Assembly: GCA_025642065.1 (NCBI GenBank)
Contig: JAODUP010000459.1
Coordinates: forward strand, 272,148-336,147
From: Paralvinella palmiformis
Taxonomy: Eukaryota > Annelida > Polychaeta > Terebellida > Alvinellidae
Reading direction: 5' to 3'
DNA length: 64,000 bases
Each line of letters starts with the position of its first letter. The stretch's first letter is position 1. The translations under genes and the position numbers were made by a program. The notes beneath the pieces are model-generated. The model had not been told where the DNA came from and searched no databases. It saw only the letters and a program-made list of their open reading frames with translations. This document shows positions 45,833 through 57,875 of the stretch, piece after piece.

Positions 45833-46919
45833 TTGATTTCGTCATTGACAGTTTTACGGCGAATACATCGACTATGATTGGGTGCATTTCCACTATATTC
45901 CTCCGATACCTCGGGCTTGACGAGTTTCCGAATTTTGTATTGCTCACACCAAATGCCTCTCCAACTGTGTGAGAACTTTTTCTTTTATCATACAGTTTCA
46001 GATTTTGCCAGATCTACGAAACAGCTTGGAATCCATAAAGACGATCGTCGTTTCTTAAAATCGCAATGTTTTAATGTGTCAGAAATAGAGCGCACGTTGG
46101 AATGGAATATCAAAAGTATAATGTGATTAATTAAGAAATTGCTGACAATTTATATCCAAAATATTTGTAGAGATTGCAATTACAATTGTAAAATAACGCC
46201 TTTACCAGTTTTAAGTTTGCAGATTTATCTCTAACAAGAGCTGTTCAAGCAGCAATTACCTTTAGTCAAGGTGTGTTGAAATCACATAACAATTATACAA
46301 CGATGTAAATAGCACGGCCCACTAGCCAAGACACTGTCAGCACAAAACATCATACACACCGTCGGAGACATAACTGAGGAATAGCTACAATTGGTCAATA
46401 TGCTGGTGACGTTCGGCCAATGACAAGCAGCACCCAATCATGATAATAAATCCTCAATCAAATTATCGCAACTGGTGGTTGTTTGACAGGTAATATTGTT
46501 GGCCGGGGATCCTGACACTATGGCGTTTGGCTGTGTCGGGCAGGTGGCGGCTCTAGACAGGTCAGTTTGAATGGGACTTGCAGCGGGACTTTGGATAGGC
46601 GGCGTTTAATGGCAGGTGGCGTTAAGAGCAGGTTTGACATAAACAGAGATAGCATACACACACACACACACACACAATTAGATCGAATAGTATTAGGCCA
46701 CACCCAACAACATTAATAATAAGTATCAACTAAACAGAGATCTATTGAAGTTATAATATGTTTTTATTACCTTCTTTCTACAAAATTATCAATTATGAAA
46801 ATCGATGGATGCTTTAACTCAAATAATAAAAAACAATAACAGTAATAAAAGAACAAAAGAATAACCAGTATAACAAACTTACTAAACTTAATCCAGTTAA
46901 TTTAACAAAATGGTCAATA
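45833..46919. other. Intergenic, no gene seen
   Basis: No conserved protein or repeat recognised apart from a (CA)n tract at about 46657-46676. Confidence 0.45.
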
Positions 46920-46929
46920 ACAGTTATCT

Positions 46930-48130
46930 GCTCCACCTGCCTGTAGACACTCCTGGATCCTGATAGCCATGCTTTGGGTCAATTATGTATATCTGGTCCT
47001 GCCATTGTCAATGAAATAATCACCAGCTGCCTGTTCAAGTTCTTTTACGTTTCTTTGTGAGTTGTTCCTCAATTTTTGTTCTTCCATTGACCCCACCAAT
47101 TCTCATTAGATTTGAGCTATGTAGAGGCTGTTTCATCCCGTGGGTGTTGTTTTTCTGCTTCCATTCCATCACAATTTTAACGCTGCGATACAGGAAATTG
47201 TCATCCTGGAAAATACGATGTTAACCAAAACCAAGCCGATGACCAGTCAGCACCAGAAAGTCACCCAAGATATCATCGTAATTAGTACCATTACGATTAC
47301 CTCACACTGTATGAAGGAGTTCGGTACCTTGGCACTAATAATACCCCACACCATAACATTAACCCCATCACACTTCACAGCCACGACCACCAGTTGATCA
47401 GTGACCGGTTCTGTGTTTTCTCTCTATACATACGACACGCCACATCAACCATGGATGACAATTTTTCGGAATTCAGTATTTTCCAGTGGAAAGAATTACG
47501 TTTTGGGAGATGGTTTGAAAATAAATCTCTTGCTAAAATCAAGTTTTAACCCTACTTTAATAGTCTTAGATTGTTCTAAATGTGCACATATCCCAAACTT
47601 GTTTCACCCATACCCCAGGTGCATGTACCTCACTTCGCTCTGCGACTTCCCATTCCTCATTTTCATGATTGTTTATTTTCAAAGGTAACCCTCATGTCTG
47701 ATCAATGTCAGATAAGTTGAACTTGGACTCAATGGTGAAAATCACCACAAACCAGTCCTACCATATCTACCGTTGATATTCATGGCATAACTCAAGCTAT
47801 AACTCTCGGCATATGTGGGCTAGTGGAGACATCTTACGTGCTACATGACCATCTAGCCCAGCAACTTTGATGCGTCTGGCTGTAGACTGGGAGGCATTCA
47901 CGTCATGGTTCCATCAGACTCCCCGAAGCTGCCGGGATGTCTAATCATCTCCGCTGCTGACTCAATCGGATCAGTGTCCCGTGATCTCTTTCACCTGATA
48001 GCTGCCGGAGATCCTTCTATTATCCAACCAGGTGATGGCGTGTTAAGGCGGGGTGACAATAGAGCACAACAACACGATTCTAGATGTATGGCATTCCTCC
48101 TTTGGCTCCATCCCTGCTGAGGCAGCATGA
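46930..48130 (-). mobile_element. Tc1/mariner-like transposase relic
   Basis: Minus-strand pieces in several frames match a Tc1 transposase in order: AGLDGHVARKMSPLAHICRE (47.85 kb), FTIESKFNLSD (47.73 kb, around the second catalytic region), VKCDGVNVMVWGIISAK (47.35 kb), IFQDDNFLYRSVKIVMEW (47.2 kb), LMRIGGVNGR and finally QSMAIRIQECLQAGGADN (46.95 kb), the usual C-terminus. Many stops and frame changes show it is long dead. Inverted terminal repeats were not located. Confidence 0.82.
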
Positions 48131-50860
48131 CGTAGGTCACCCTCTATTCAGTTGGCAAGTAGGACACTACGAAATCAGCGAAAGTCAAAATACATGTATG
48201 TGTGGTCCGGAGTCTTAATAAATATTGCATTACAATAATAATAATAGTAATTTAGATTAATGGAGTACACTTTTAAAATCAGTTAAAACATATACCACGC
48301 CTTATAGTTCAAATATCAAGATTGGCTATTTTTTTAAAAGCAGGTAATGGACAACATCTAAACCTGAAATTAATTTAAATTATCATCCAAGTTGATAAAT
48401 TAGAGTTATTTTAGGAAGTTGTGATAATAAAAGTGTGATTTTTGTATGGTGGCCTAATATGTTTAGAACCCTCTCAAATGGTTATTAAAACAGTCAGGTC
48501 TGGGGACAGGCTATAGTAGTCACAGTTTGAGGACAGATGGGGCAAGTTTTGGCTCCAGATTAGCATTCCTGATGAGATGATAAAATTTATTAATTCCTAA
48601 ATAGCAATATCTCTATATAGATTGCAGGTATGCTATGTGGTGGTGTCACAGTGTTGTGGGCGGCGCCCACGGTAGCCAGGATCATTATGGTTCCAGTATA
48701 TTGGTAACACCACATGTAAGTGTTAACATTATAAAAATGCTAAATTAATTTCTTGCCTTTTTTTTAGGAAACTTCAATTCCAATTCAAAATTTCTCAACT
48801 CCGTTTTTTTTAAATAATCAATTCCAAATCCGGAATTGGAATTGACCCCCGTGTCTGGTTTATCTGATATAGCTGTCTAGACTGTTTTAGGTCTCACTGC
48901 TGACTTTATCTTCTGGGAATGAATTTTATTCACTTAATATTAAGCTTTGGCTAAATATCCCACTTCTTATACTAAGCCCAAATATTGTCTGTTTAGTTTC
49001 TAAATGTCGATTCTGGAATTAATTCAATTCAATTTAAACTTTGATTGCGCTTATTTTCGGTTAAACGAATTCTAAGACGCAACAAAACCAGACCAGATAT
49101 CTATGCGATATTCCTTGGACGGAAAAAGTTTGTGATCAAAGGAACACACCGGTCGGGTGGAATATTAAGGTGCATCCAAAAAGAGGTGCTCTGATTAATG
49201 AAAGAAAAATCTTATCTCAGCATATATTTATATAAATAAATATCACATATTATTATTATTATTATTAATACCAGTCATCATGTTATAAATCTGGATCATC
49301 TCACCACGTCTCCTCAGCATGAGCGATAACAGTTGTAAAGATTTGCTCATCAAATGGAAGAAATCGTAGACTGGATACAAACTTTATTGTTTACTTGTGG
49401 ATCTTCTCTATCTCCTGACATTTTAATATTCTAATGTATAAAAGGTACATTGTTAAGTTGGTACGTGAATGTCGTCTGGAATTTAGCTTCTTTTGAAGAG
49501 ATTGTTTGGTGTAGAGGTTATGTTCTGCCCCCGAGTGTCTTGAAGGTAAAAGACAAGTGCGATGCTATTAAATGTCATTTTAACATGTACACATTAAAGA
49601 CAACTCTGTGTGCTATAATTCTACATGCCTCTTACTTTGTTACCATGCTCTAGTTACAAGGCTTCTGGTTAAAAGATCACAAATACTACAAACGCCAAAT
49701 AGGCGCGCCACTAAAATATAAATCACTATAAGTCTGTCACAAGTGAAAGTTGTGCTGTTCTATTCATAACGTCAACATCACGAAACACACCCTCTTACGA
49801 ATTGATAATAACTAAGTCAAACGTGCTATTACTTCACATAAAACTACATGGTAATGGATTTAGGAGATTAGGCGATGCGTGACAAATATGGATCACCATT
49901 TATCCCAAACCCAAGTAGACGTGTGTCAGTGATCGGTCATGGATTATGAACAACTTACAACGAAATGTATAAGCAGCGTCAATAGGTGATGTGCATATTA
50001 CAACAAGAGATGATGTGTTTCGGTTGACAAACTATCTTCCTTCTTACCTGGATATGTGTCTCGGCTCTTGTCCATCAGAAAGTTATCGTTAAATATCGTC
50101 TCAGTCACTAAATTGTTAATACAAGTGCGTGTCTTCACTTAGTTCATATGGCAAAGGTACTGAGAGTGTAATACGTTTCACTTGATGGTACTCACAGTAC
50201 CCACAAATCAGATTGAGGTTCATTTGATTGAGGTTCATTTTTTTCATGAAATGTTTCAATCTTTTCTTAATTTTTTTTTCGTAATTAAAGTATTTTCTTC
50301 GGACAAATAAAATCAATGTTTAAAATGAGATATTAATTGTCAGCCCTCGAAACAAAGGTTTATCTGCATCATATTAGGAGCCAAGTCTATATGCTATGAG
50401 CAACAGTGGCTATATGTCGAGGTCATTTTGCCACATTACTAATAAATAGAATTATATAAATAATGTAATGAGTGGCTAACAACACAGGAGCTGTTTGTAG
50501 GTAAGGAGTAAAAAAACACCTGTTCAAGGTCGCTTTCACAGATAAATAATTATTACCTTTTAAATCATTACACGGTTTTTACAGACATATTATTTGGAGT
50601 ATTATTATATTACATATTATTTGTACAGCGCCGTTGAATGGCTCCTGTTAGTAAGGACGCTTTATTAAATAGACATTATTATTATTCATTACTAATGGCG
50701 AAATGATATTATTGGATGAAACACCCACAGGTAACGTACCCAGTGATTTAATTAATCCAGTGTCGAGGAAGTCTGCAGCGCTATCGAATAGATCGCAAGA
50801 GAATCTAAAGAAAACAAAATTATAAATGCAACATTAAATTATATAAATCTAACTGTTGTT
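48131..50860. other. Intergenic with a MITE-like repeat at its left part
   Basis: A CAGACATGGGGTCAATTCC-type repeat (minus) occupies about 48770-48858. ATT repeats lie near 49250-49270. A direct repeat of tgaggttcatt occurs near 50213-50240. No gene recognised. Confidence 0.5.
48770..48858 (-). repeat. MITE-like repeat, second copy
   Basis: On minus it begins CCAGACACGGGGGTCAATTCC and continues with attccggatttggaattg. The terminus matches the one at 33470. Confidence 0.55.
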
Positions 50861-51000
50861 GTTTACGGCCACGATTGTGCACATGTAAAGTTGTCGTTTG
50901 CCGCCTCGATTGTGCACATGTCAAGCAAAATAGCTCAAACGGCAATGAGGCAAGGGAAAGGTGAAACGCCCTTCGGACATAGCCGGGCCGATATTTCAAT
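50861..51000 (-). repeat. Degenerate SINE family A copy
   Basis: A doubled tail block (acggccacgattgtgcacatg / gccgcctcgattgtgcacatg) followed by diverged body (gaaacgcccttcgga). The tRNA-like head is no longer recognisable. Confidence 0.55.
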
Positions 51001-51270
51001 CCAAGTTTGTGCCCAATCGTCGCCTGAATTAAACTATGTTGCGCGGAAATCCTAGTATTACCTGTGTTTATGGAAGGTTTCCCTTCATCGTCTGATTTCG
51101 CTAGAGATTTTCCCCGATCACCTGTACATCACAGGTGTGAACAACACCAACCTAGACTAAATCATAATAACTCACTCGCCGTCGAAGAGAGTTGTACGCA
51201 GTGTAACACCGAGCAACAAACTAGTGTACGGTCTAACCTGTATGCCGGTTGTCGCACGATACCTCCCCAG

Positions 51271-51278
51271 TATAAATA
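51271..51278 (+). promoter_or_regulatory. TATA box of the nucleoplasmin gene
   Basis: TATAAATA lies 121 nt upstream of the first candidate ATG. Transcription would be expected to start about 25-30 nt downstream, near 51300, in a more GC-rich context. Assigned by position and motif only. Confidence 0.6.
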
Positions 51279-51398
51279 ATCCGAAGGCGCGGCACCGGTG
51301 AGCAGATTGACTTTACCAAGGGTGGGAGAACAACTGTCTGGAAGAAGGTTATTTTGGGGATCGGCTGCTTCAGGGAGACCATTTCACGTCCACGGTCG

Positions 51399-54300
51399 AT
51401 GAAGGACAAAGCAAAAGGAGACATTTCAATGGCCCATTCCGCCAATTCTCGACATGCTCGGTTAGTGGCATCAGCCAGCAAGGAATTCTTCTGGGGTAGG
51501 TACATGTTTAGGACTTCATAACTAGTCTAGCCTTGTATACAGTGAACGACATGTGGTTACTAAACGAGAATACCGAAAGCCGTAGCTAGTGTATATGGTA
51601 ATACGTGACGATAAGTGGTTTCTTCGTTGAAGCTAAATACTTTCTCTCGTGTTTGTTACCTTGTAAAGCTTTTTTTTTTAAATGCAGTTGGGGAAGGTTT
51701 GAGCTGTGATTTTAAAATGTCGAATGCAGCACTCCGCTTGTATAAGACGAGTCATTGGTAACGTCTGCTGCATCGCGCTGGTAACCGGAAAATAACTTTC
51801 AAAAGAAGTTTTTAGATTGAATTAAGAATTCTTTTGTGGACTGTTGTTGGAGTCTGAAAATAGTTTGTTTCGTTGATACACGTCCTGTTTTCCCTTTGTA
51901 CTACTAAGTCAATCGGCGAAACATAGGAAGTTGTATTTGGAGCCCATTTCGTATCGTATCGCATTTGGTCAATACCAACGAGCCGAATATGTATTTGTGA
52001 AAACCTTTCCTCACCTCTTCACCTTTCATAAATGAACACGATCACCTGAATTTAATAATTCGAGACTATCGCAAGCCGTCTACGAATATGATATAACCCA
52101 AACATCGGTTACTAGGTCATGAAATCGAGATTCTACGAAGCTAACGGCTGGAACTTCTAGTTGTTTACGTAAGGTGCCCGGTAGGGCAAAGAATAGAATA
52201 TGGTATTAAGCAGGTTTTTTTAAATTTTATTTATTATATACACTAATCTAAATACATATAATAACATTGAAATACGTTAAAATACCCCTGAAGCACGAGA
52301 AAGTGAAAGCACTTATTTCGATTGTGGTCGTTTCCATACTAAGAAGATCAGCTACGCAACAATCCAAATAACATTATTAACTTGTGCATCTACTTAACTA
52401 ACATTTCTGCAGGTTGCAGACTGACAAAGGAACAACCTACTGTAATTTGGTCGTTTGAAGATGAAGACGACGATAGGGATTATCTGCAGCATACACTTTT
52501 TCTGAAACATGTAAGTATCTATCAGATAGAGGCGACACTAACAATGACTCGGGGATGGATAGATCGCAAACAACCCATCAAAGGGCACTTCAGAAGATTT
52601 GTTAAAATCTAGGCTAGTGTCTCCATTAAAGGATCAATTCACTTTCAGAACGTGTTATGTTTATAAAGTAATCAGAAATAGGGCAGTATATTGAAGAAAT
52701 ATAACTGATATCGGGTATAAAAAGTTATTGTTTGATCGCCATTACATTGTCGGGCGGGAAAATGTAGTCACGTGATCTGGATCGAGACAACTGCAATGAT
52801 CTCATTTCAAATTCAATTCTTAGACCAAGTCAGGTGACAGATGTTCTGGCTTCTCCATCCTCTTCACCCTACCTTACCCCAGGCTAACCATGCTATTACT
52901 ATAGCTAACTTAGTCTTTCGTTCATTTACGCAAGACAGCTTGGAAGACGTATTGTGTTAAGAGTCGACATTTCGTCCATTTCAGTAATGTATGAAGATTT
53001 TTTTTAAACGAATTATACTGTAATATTCGTCATTTTATTTTGACTGAAAGTATATGCTTGGATGTCTTTTGTTGTCACTCGGACTTCAAAATGGCGACGC
53101 CCACAGACTAATCGATTGATCAGCACAGTGGCTATTTAAACGTGGTAGATCGTGATCATATGTTGACACAATTTATTATATCTGTGACCATATTTGTAAT
53201 TGATCGTAATTTGTTTTTAAACAAGTGAACTGTTCCAAATTTTGCTATTTTGAAACTGGACATAGCACCATCGGCTTACCGCGCAGCACGATCGGGGCAT
53301 CGCCCAACCATGCATCCATCAGCTGATAGGTGCACGATTGGATATACGCCAAACCTGCAACACGATTACAAAATATTATAATCGATTGGTTAATAATGAC
53401 CAACCATGCAATGGGTGCATTGACGAGCTTAGATTTCTTCCTCTTACTTTGTGGCATTGGTGCTACCACCATATCTGAGACACCGATCTTGGATCGTGGT
53501 CTAGCGGTAGCGTGTTTAACCACAGATCGCTCCCACACATGTTCGAATCTCGGCGTGGGCATAGCTGAAGGTTGTTTCATCTTGGACTTCGCCTCATTAC
53601 CTTTTGGAGGTCGCTCGGTCCATTTAGTCTATCGTGTGGACAAAAGTGGCCTTAAAACATCAATCATCATCATATCCTCGTGTGGAGTCATCGTCAACGT
53701 GTAAATATATTCATCTATCCTGGTATGGCGCGTTATGAAATAACTGAACAAGTCTCATTATCGGCTGGTGTTTGTTTACACAGCTAACGAGCACAGACTC
53801 GATAAAGATACTATTTTAAAGTATATATTATTTATTCCGATTTTCTATGATCGTTAAGATCTGAGGAATTGTATTCCTTTAATGTATATTGATTGCAATT
53901 CACACGATTGCTATACAGTTATTGATGCTATGATGAATTCATTGCCTAGGTGGGAAGTGACCAGTGTTTACAAATTATATAATTGATTGGTTAATTCTGC
54001 AATCTAATTTATGCCATCGGTCAAATCGGCAAACCCCGGACTGATCGACGGAAGAGATCACAGTCGAGTGATGGACCAAACGTGCAGCCCTATTGGGCAA
54101 TGGTACTGCTCGCCAACTGTATGTAACGAGGTCACGTTTACGATTACAAAGGAATTACTAGATTGGTAGCGCAATTAGCCACAGACCTATAGCATAAGAG
54201 TTCAAAACCCGATCTGGCTGTTATCTTTTGAGGTCGAACGATTTATTGAATTTGGCTGTAAAGTAAAACAGTAACCCTTTTTATTGAATTTACTTAACCA

Positions 54301-57300
54301 GCGATAAATATATTTTATTCTAACTACCTAATCCTAGACTGGCTGTGAACTAATCCAACATTCAACATCCACACTTTGAACTAATGTACTTAACCATTTA
54401 CAATTCAAGGCAATATTGGGACCGAATGTGAAGGAAGGCGAACGTCATATCGTCCAGATTGAGATCCGAAGTTTTGATGATGATATTGTTCAGCCATTAT
54501 TGTCAATGGTAGCAGGAAAGGATGATATGGTATGTCTGATTATCTGTATAATTCGTCTCATCTTGTACATCGGACGAGAACCAACAATTTAGACTTTTTT
54601 ACGGCGACTGTGTACACTCGCACTGTTATCATATGCATAAGATTGAAATATTACTTGTTGATAGACGTCAGTGCAACATATTTTAATGCGTCGTAATCTG
54701 TACCATAATATTTGGTTATAAACAATTTCCAGACAAAACAAATTGTTTAATTGTTGTACGATATTAGACTCCTGGAACTCTCGAATACTCTAGAAACCAA
54801 GCTTTTGATGCAAACTTCGACGTTAGGGTTGCGTTAGCGAGGTGACACTTGGCCATCACTCTGTCGATTTAGCCTCGACATTGGAGTCAACCAAAGAACT
54901 GCATGCAAATTATTTTGTTCCTGTCGATATATTATGTACAAAATCTACTTGTGCACAAAACAATGTTCATTTAGATGATTCGAATCGGTGTTTAGTTGAT
55001 AAAGTTGTAGTTTATCTTGATTTGACAGTGCCAACTAAACATTACCCTTGGGCACGAAGAGCCAGCAACACTAAAACTAATAGAGGGAAGTGGACCGTTG
55101 TATTTATCTGCTCAACACGTTGTCGGTAAGCAATCGCTAATTTCGGTGCTTAGAATATCGAGGGGCGCCTCCGTGGTCTAACTGATAGCGCCTTGGATCA
55201 CAGATCACTACCACCCGTGTTCGAATCTCGGCGTGGGGATATCTGAAGGGTGTTTCATCGTTGAATTCGCTTCATTATCTTTGGAGGTCGCTCGGCCCAT
55301 TTAGCCTACCATGTGCACAAAATGGGCCGTAAAACATCAATAAATTTTGAACGTGATTTAATGTTAATGTGTCAAAGTAGTTAAACCATTGTCGTATGAG
55401 GAAAGTTATGATCAACCCGAACAAACGTTGGACTGGTTCCTACTATTTCATCGGCAAATAGTTTATATCTCATAGTTTCGATGCTGAAGTTGTTAGAGAA
55501 CCGACTCAATACTAATGTTTATGGGAGATGTTGTATCCTCGGGCAGATGACCCTCGGGCTTGTTTCCCAGGTATCTAACAAACGTCGAGAATAAACCACT
55601 CCAATCAACATTATGTCGTTCGCTTTATTTTAATTACAATTAAAAAAAGGGACTAAAATTTAACTGCCGAAAACGCTGGCAGCGGTTTGAACAACAGTTG
55701 GACAGATCTTTTGGCGAGTGTTCGAATCTGAACACCGTGTTGAATGCTACCCCGATGAGTTTATGCTCCTCTATACACGTATACCATACGATATCGGGTA
55801 GAGGTTACACTCGTCCACTAATTTAATCACAGCTTATTATTCCCGCAATTCTGTTGCGTGTTGGTGTATTAATATAAATGCTGTATAGAACGGCCCATTT
55901 AGCCTACCATGTGCACAAAAGTGGCCGAAAAAACATCAATCGTCTACGCTTTCAGAATTCCCTGAAGAAGTACCTGAAGACGATCCTCTGACGGTCACCG
56001 ACACCGAAACGGAAGTTGACCTCGAAGCGGATGTCAAAGAGGCTACTGAAGAGGAAATAGAAGATGCCAAGGCTATCAAGAGAAAGGCTAATGGCGTGAC
56101 AAAAGGCGGCAAGAAGAAAGTAATATCGGTTACTTTTAATCTATACTTGTGTAGTTGGTTTAATAATTATTTTAATGGAAAAAAATAATTTAATGGTAAT
56201 ATGATTAGCCTTATGCAATAGACTACAGGTCGTGGGATTGGATCCCAGAAGTACCTGGTGTCCGAAAGATGTTGCGTCTAATTGTTTCCTTGCCCTTAAA
56301 ATCGCCCTTCGCTGAAATAAGAGTAGCGATGAAGGCTAAATAGCGCGATCGTGCCCATGCACGCACACTCGTATACAAACGTTTACATTCATATTCTAAA
56401 ACGATCTTTGACCCAGAGGGGCAAATTCGAAACTGTTCCAAGTGAAGACGACGACGACGACGACTCGGAAGAGGAGGAAAATGAAGATTCGACAGATTTA
56501 GTTAAGAATGGAGACGACTCGGAAGATGAAGAAGAGAGCATGGACGCCACAGTACGTGTAAAGATGATGGATAGAGTTTGATAGAAAGATGTTTCCATTA
56601 AAACAAAACCAAAAAAAAAGCTCTTTTCGGGGTTTTGGTTTTTGGGTGTCTCGTATTATAACATTGTGATCTCTTCTTAGGACGGCGACGAAGATGAACA
56701 GGATGAAGATAGCGATGATGATTATGTAGAAAAGAGAAAACCCAAGTAAGTATCTAAAAGGCTAAACAAGTTACGAACTTCACGACGACCTAAGTGTACT
56801 GCATATCGGGAATGTTCGTGCGAAGACATCCGAGTCACTTTGAGGGGAATCCCGTTATCTCTTTCCGATAGTTCGAATATTATCTTAAATTTGATCACTA
56901 AAATAAACGCCATAATAATATAACATCTGTAAATTGTACGCCAAACAGTGATACGGTGTTCGTTTACATACGACATGATTTGCCGAAATTAACGAGAAAT
57001 ATCTCCCCACAAGAATGGTAACTCCCCATTTTTTTGTGTCATTCGTGCATTATTTTTATAATCGGGCATGTACGTGCCATCAGGAAACTTTGCCCATTCA
57101 CCAACCGTTTATTTTCAGCTCTCTTCTGCATTTTGACAATAGTTGACAATTTGGTGCGATCTTCATAAACCAGTTGTATCAACTTGATCGCTCATTTCAT
57201 CTATAGTTGGTAGTCTCTTAATAGAAGGACTGTCCCAAACAATACTTAAGATTAAACAATAATTCGTTGATAAAACTAATCCGTAATTTGAAAATGTTTC

Positions 57301-57709
57301 ACATTTAGTAATACTGTGTTTATTCATATCTTTTTAACAATAACAGCAAGAAAGAGTATCTCTGATATATTTATGTTGGCCGATTTAAATGTGTAATTAG
57401 TTTTTCTTGCTTTTACAGAAAAAAAGGCAAGGATACAAAGGTAAATAGATTATATTTAAGGAAGTACTATCTATATTTGTAAATTAATATTAAATTTAAG
57501 TAAATAATCAATGATCCCGTTTGCATTCCAGAAGAAACCATCAAAGCCCGTCAAGGAAATAAAACGAACCCCAAAGGTATTTGGTTGAAAGTCGATCGTT
57601 ATATTTCAAAAAAAGATAATTGTCCATTAAGACTTTCTAATTAAACCTAACTTGCTTTGTTTTATATTTTCAGAGCAAAAAGGTTGCCAAGAGAAAAACC
57701 TCCAAATAA
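51399..57709 (+). CDS. NPM-like: Nucleoplasmin-family histone chaperone
   Basis: Ten exons: 51399-51495, 52413-52510, 54410-54529, 55029-55125, 55956-56119, 56417-56551, 56681-56745, 57419-57440, 57532-57576, 57674-57709. All have GT-AG sites and matching phases, giving about 292 residues (282 if ATG 51429 is used). Exons 1-4 build the pentamer core: KEFFWGCRLTKEQPTVIW, acidic EDEDDD (A1), HIVQIEIRSFDDD, CQLNITLGHEEPATLKL and the signature EGSGPLYLSAQHVV. Exon 5 ends with a bipartite nuclear signal (KRK, spacer, KKK). Exons 6-7 are long Asp/Glu tracts (A2/A3) that bind histones, and exons 8-10 a Lys-rich tail. The protein should act in the nucleus in histone storage and exchange. The acidic-then-basic tail resembles invertebrate relatives such as echinoderm p62/ANO39 more than vertebrate NPM1; orthology to NPM1/2/3 is not assigned. 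Confidence 0.94.
53491..53672 (+). repeat. SINE family A, full-length, nucleoplasmin intron 2
   Basis: GGATCGTGGTCTAGCGGTAG head, box B-like GTTCGAATCTCGGCG, body and a (atc)n tail, sense with respect to the gene. Confidence 0.88.
54160..54235 (+). repeat. Degenerate divergent-subfamily SINE head, nucleoplasmin intron 2
   Basis: The stretch ttggtagcgcaattagccac and gagttcaaaacccgatctgg matches the heads at 10.1 and 61.85 kb. Confidence 0.55.
55165..55344 (+). repeat. SINE family A, full-length, nucleoplasmin intron 4
   Basis: The cleanest family member here: GCGCCTCCGTGGTCTAACTG, GTTCGAATCTCGGCG, cattatctttggaggtcgct, cccatttagcctaccatgtg and aaacatcaataaa. A useful reference for the others. 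Confidence 0.92.
55887..55941 (+). repeat. SINE family A tail next to nucleoplasmin exon 5
   Basis: Only the last 55 bp of the family remain (cggcccatttagcctaccat to aaacatcaatcg). It stops about 14 nt before the exon 5 acceptor AG at 55954-55955, so the branch-point region of intron 4 lies within SINE-derived sequence. Confidence 0.88.
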
Positions 57710-57869
57710 GCTTCACTCTTGTCCAGAAGAGTACCGCATGCCTGATGACGCTGGATGAAAAACTGCGGTCAGCCGCGATACCACAAGAGCCGTAGTTTGA
57801 GTTAATCATTGTTGTGAAATGAAGTTGAATGTTAATGCTATTCATAGAAAGTGTTGTTAATAGTTTGAC

Positions 57870-57875
57870 ATTAAA
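57870..57875 (+). terminator. Probable polyadenylation signal of nucleoplasmin
   Basis: ATTAAA, the common AATAAA variant, lies 161 nt after the stop codon, followed by T/GT-rich sequence (ttccttcatttgtacagttgt). Confidence 0.55.

Noticed and set aside
47140..48120. Plus-strand frames across 47.1-48.1 kb
   Set aside because: They are antisense shadows of the minus-strand Tc1 relic.
53245..53580. 111-codon minus-strand frame in nucleoplasmin intron 2
   Set aside because: Half of it is the antisense of a SINE; the rest has no recognised family.
54842..55129. 95-codon plus-strand frame starting TLGHHSVDLAST
   Set aside because: It overlaps nucleoplasmin exon 4 in another frame and has no family features; the spliced frame is the conserved one.
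56389..56598. Serine-rich minus-strand frame
   Set aside because: It is the complement of the Asp/Glu codons of nucleoplasmin exon 6.
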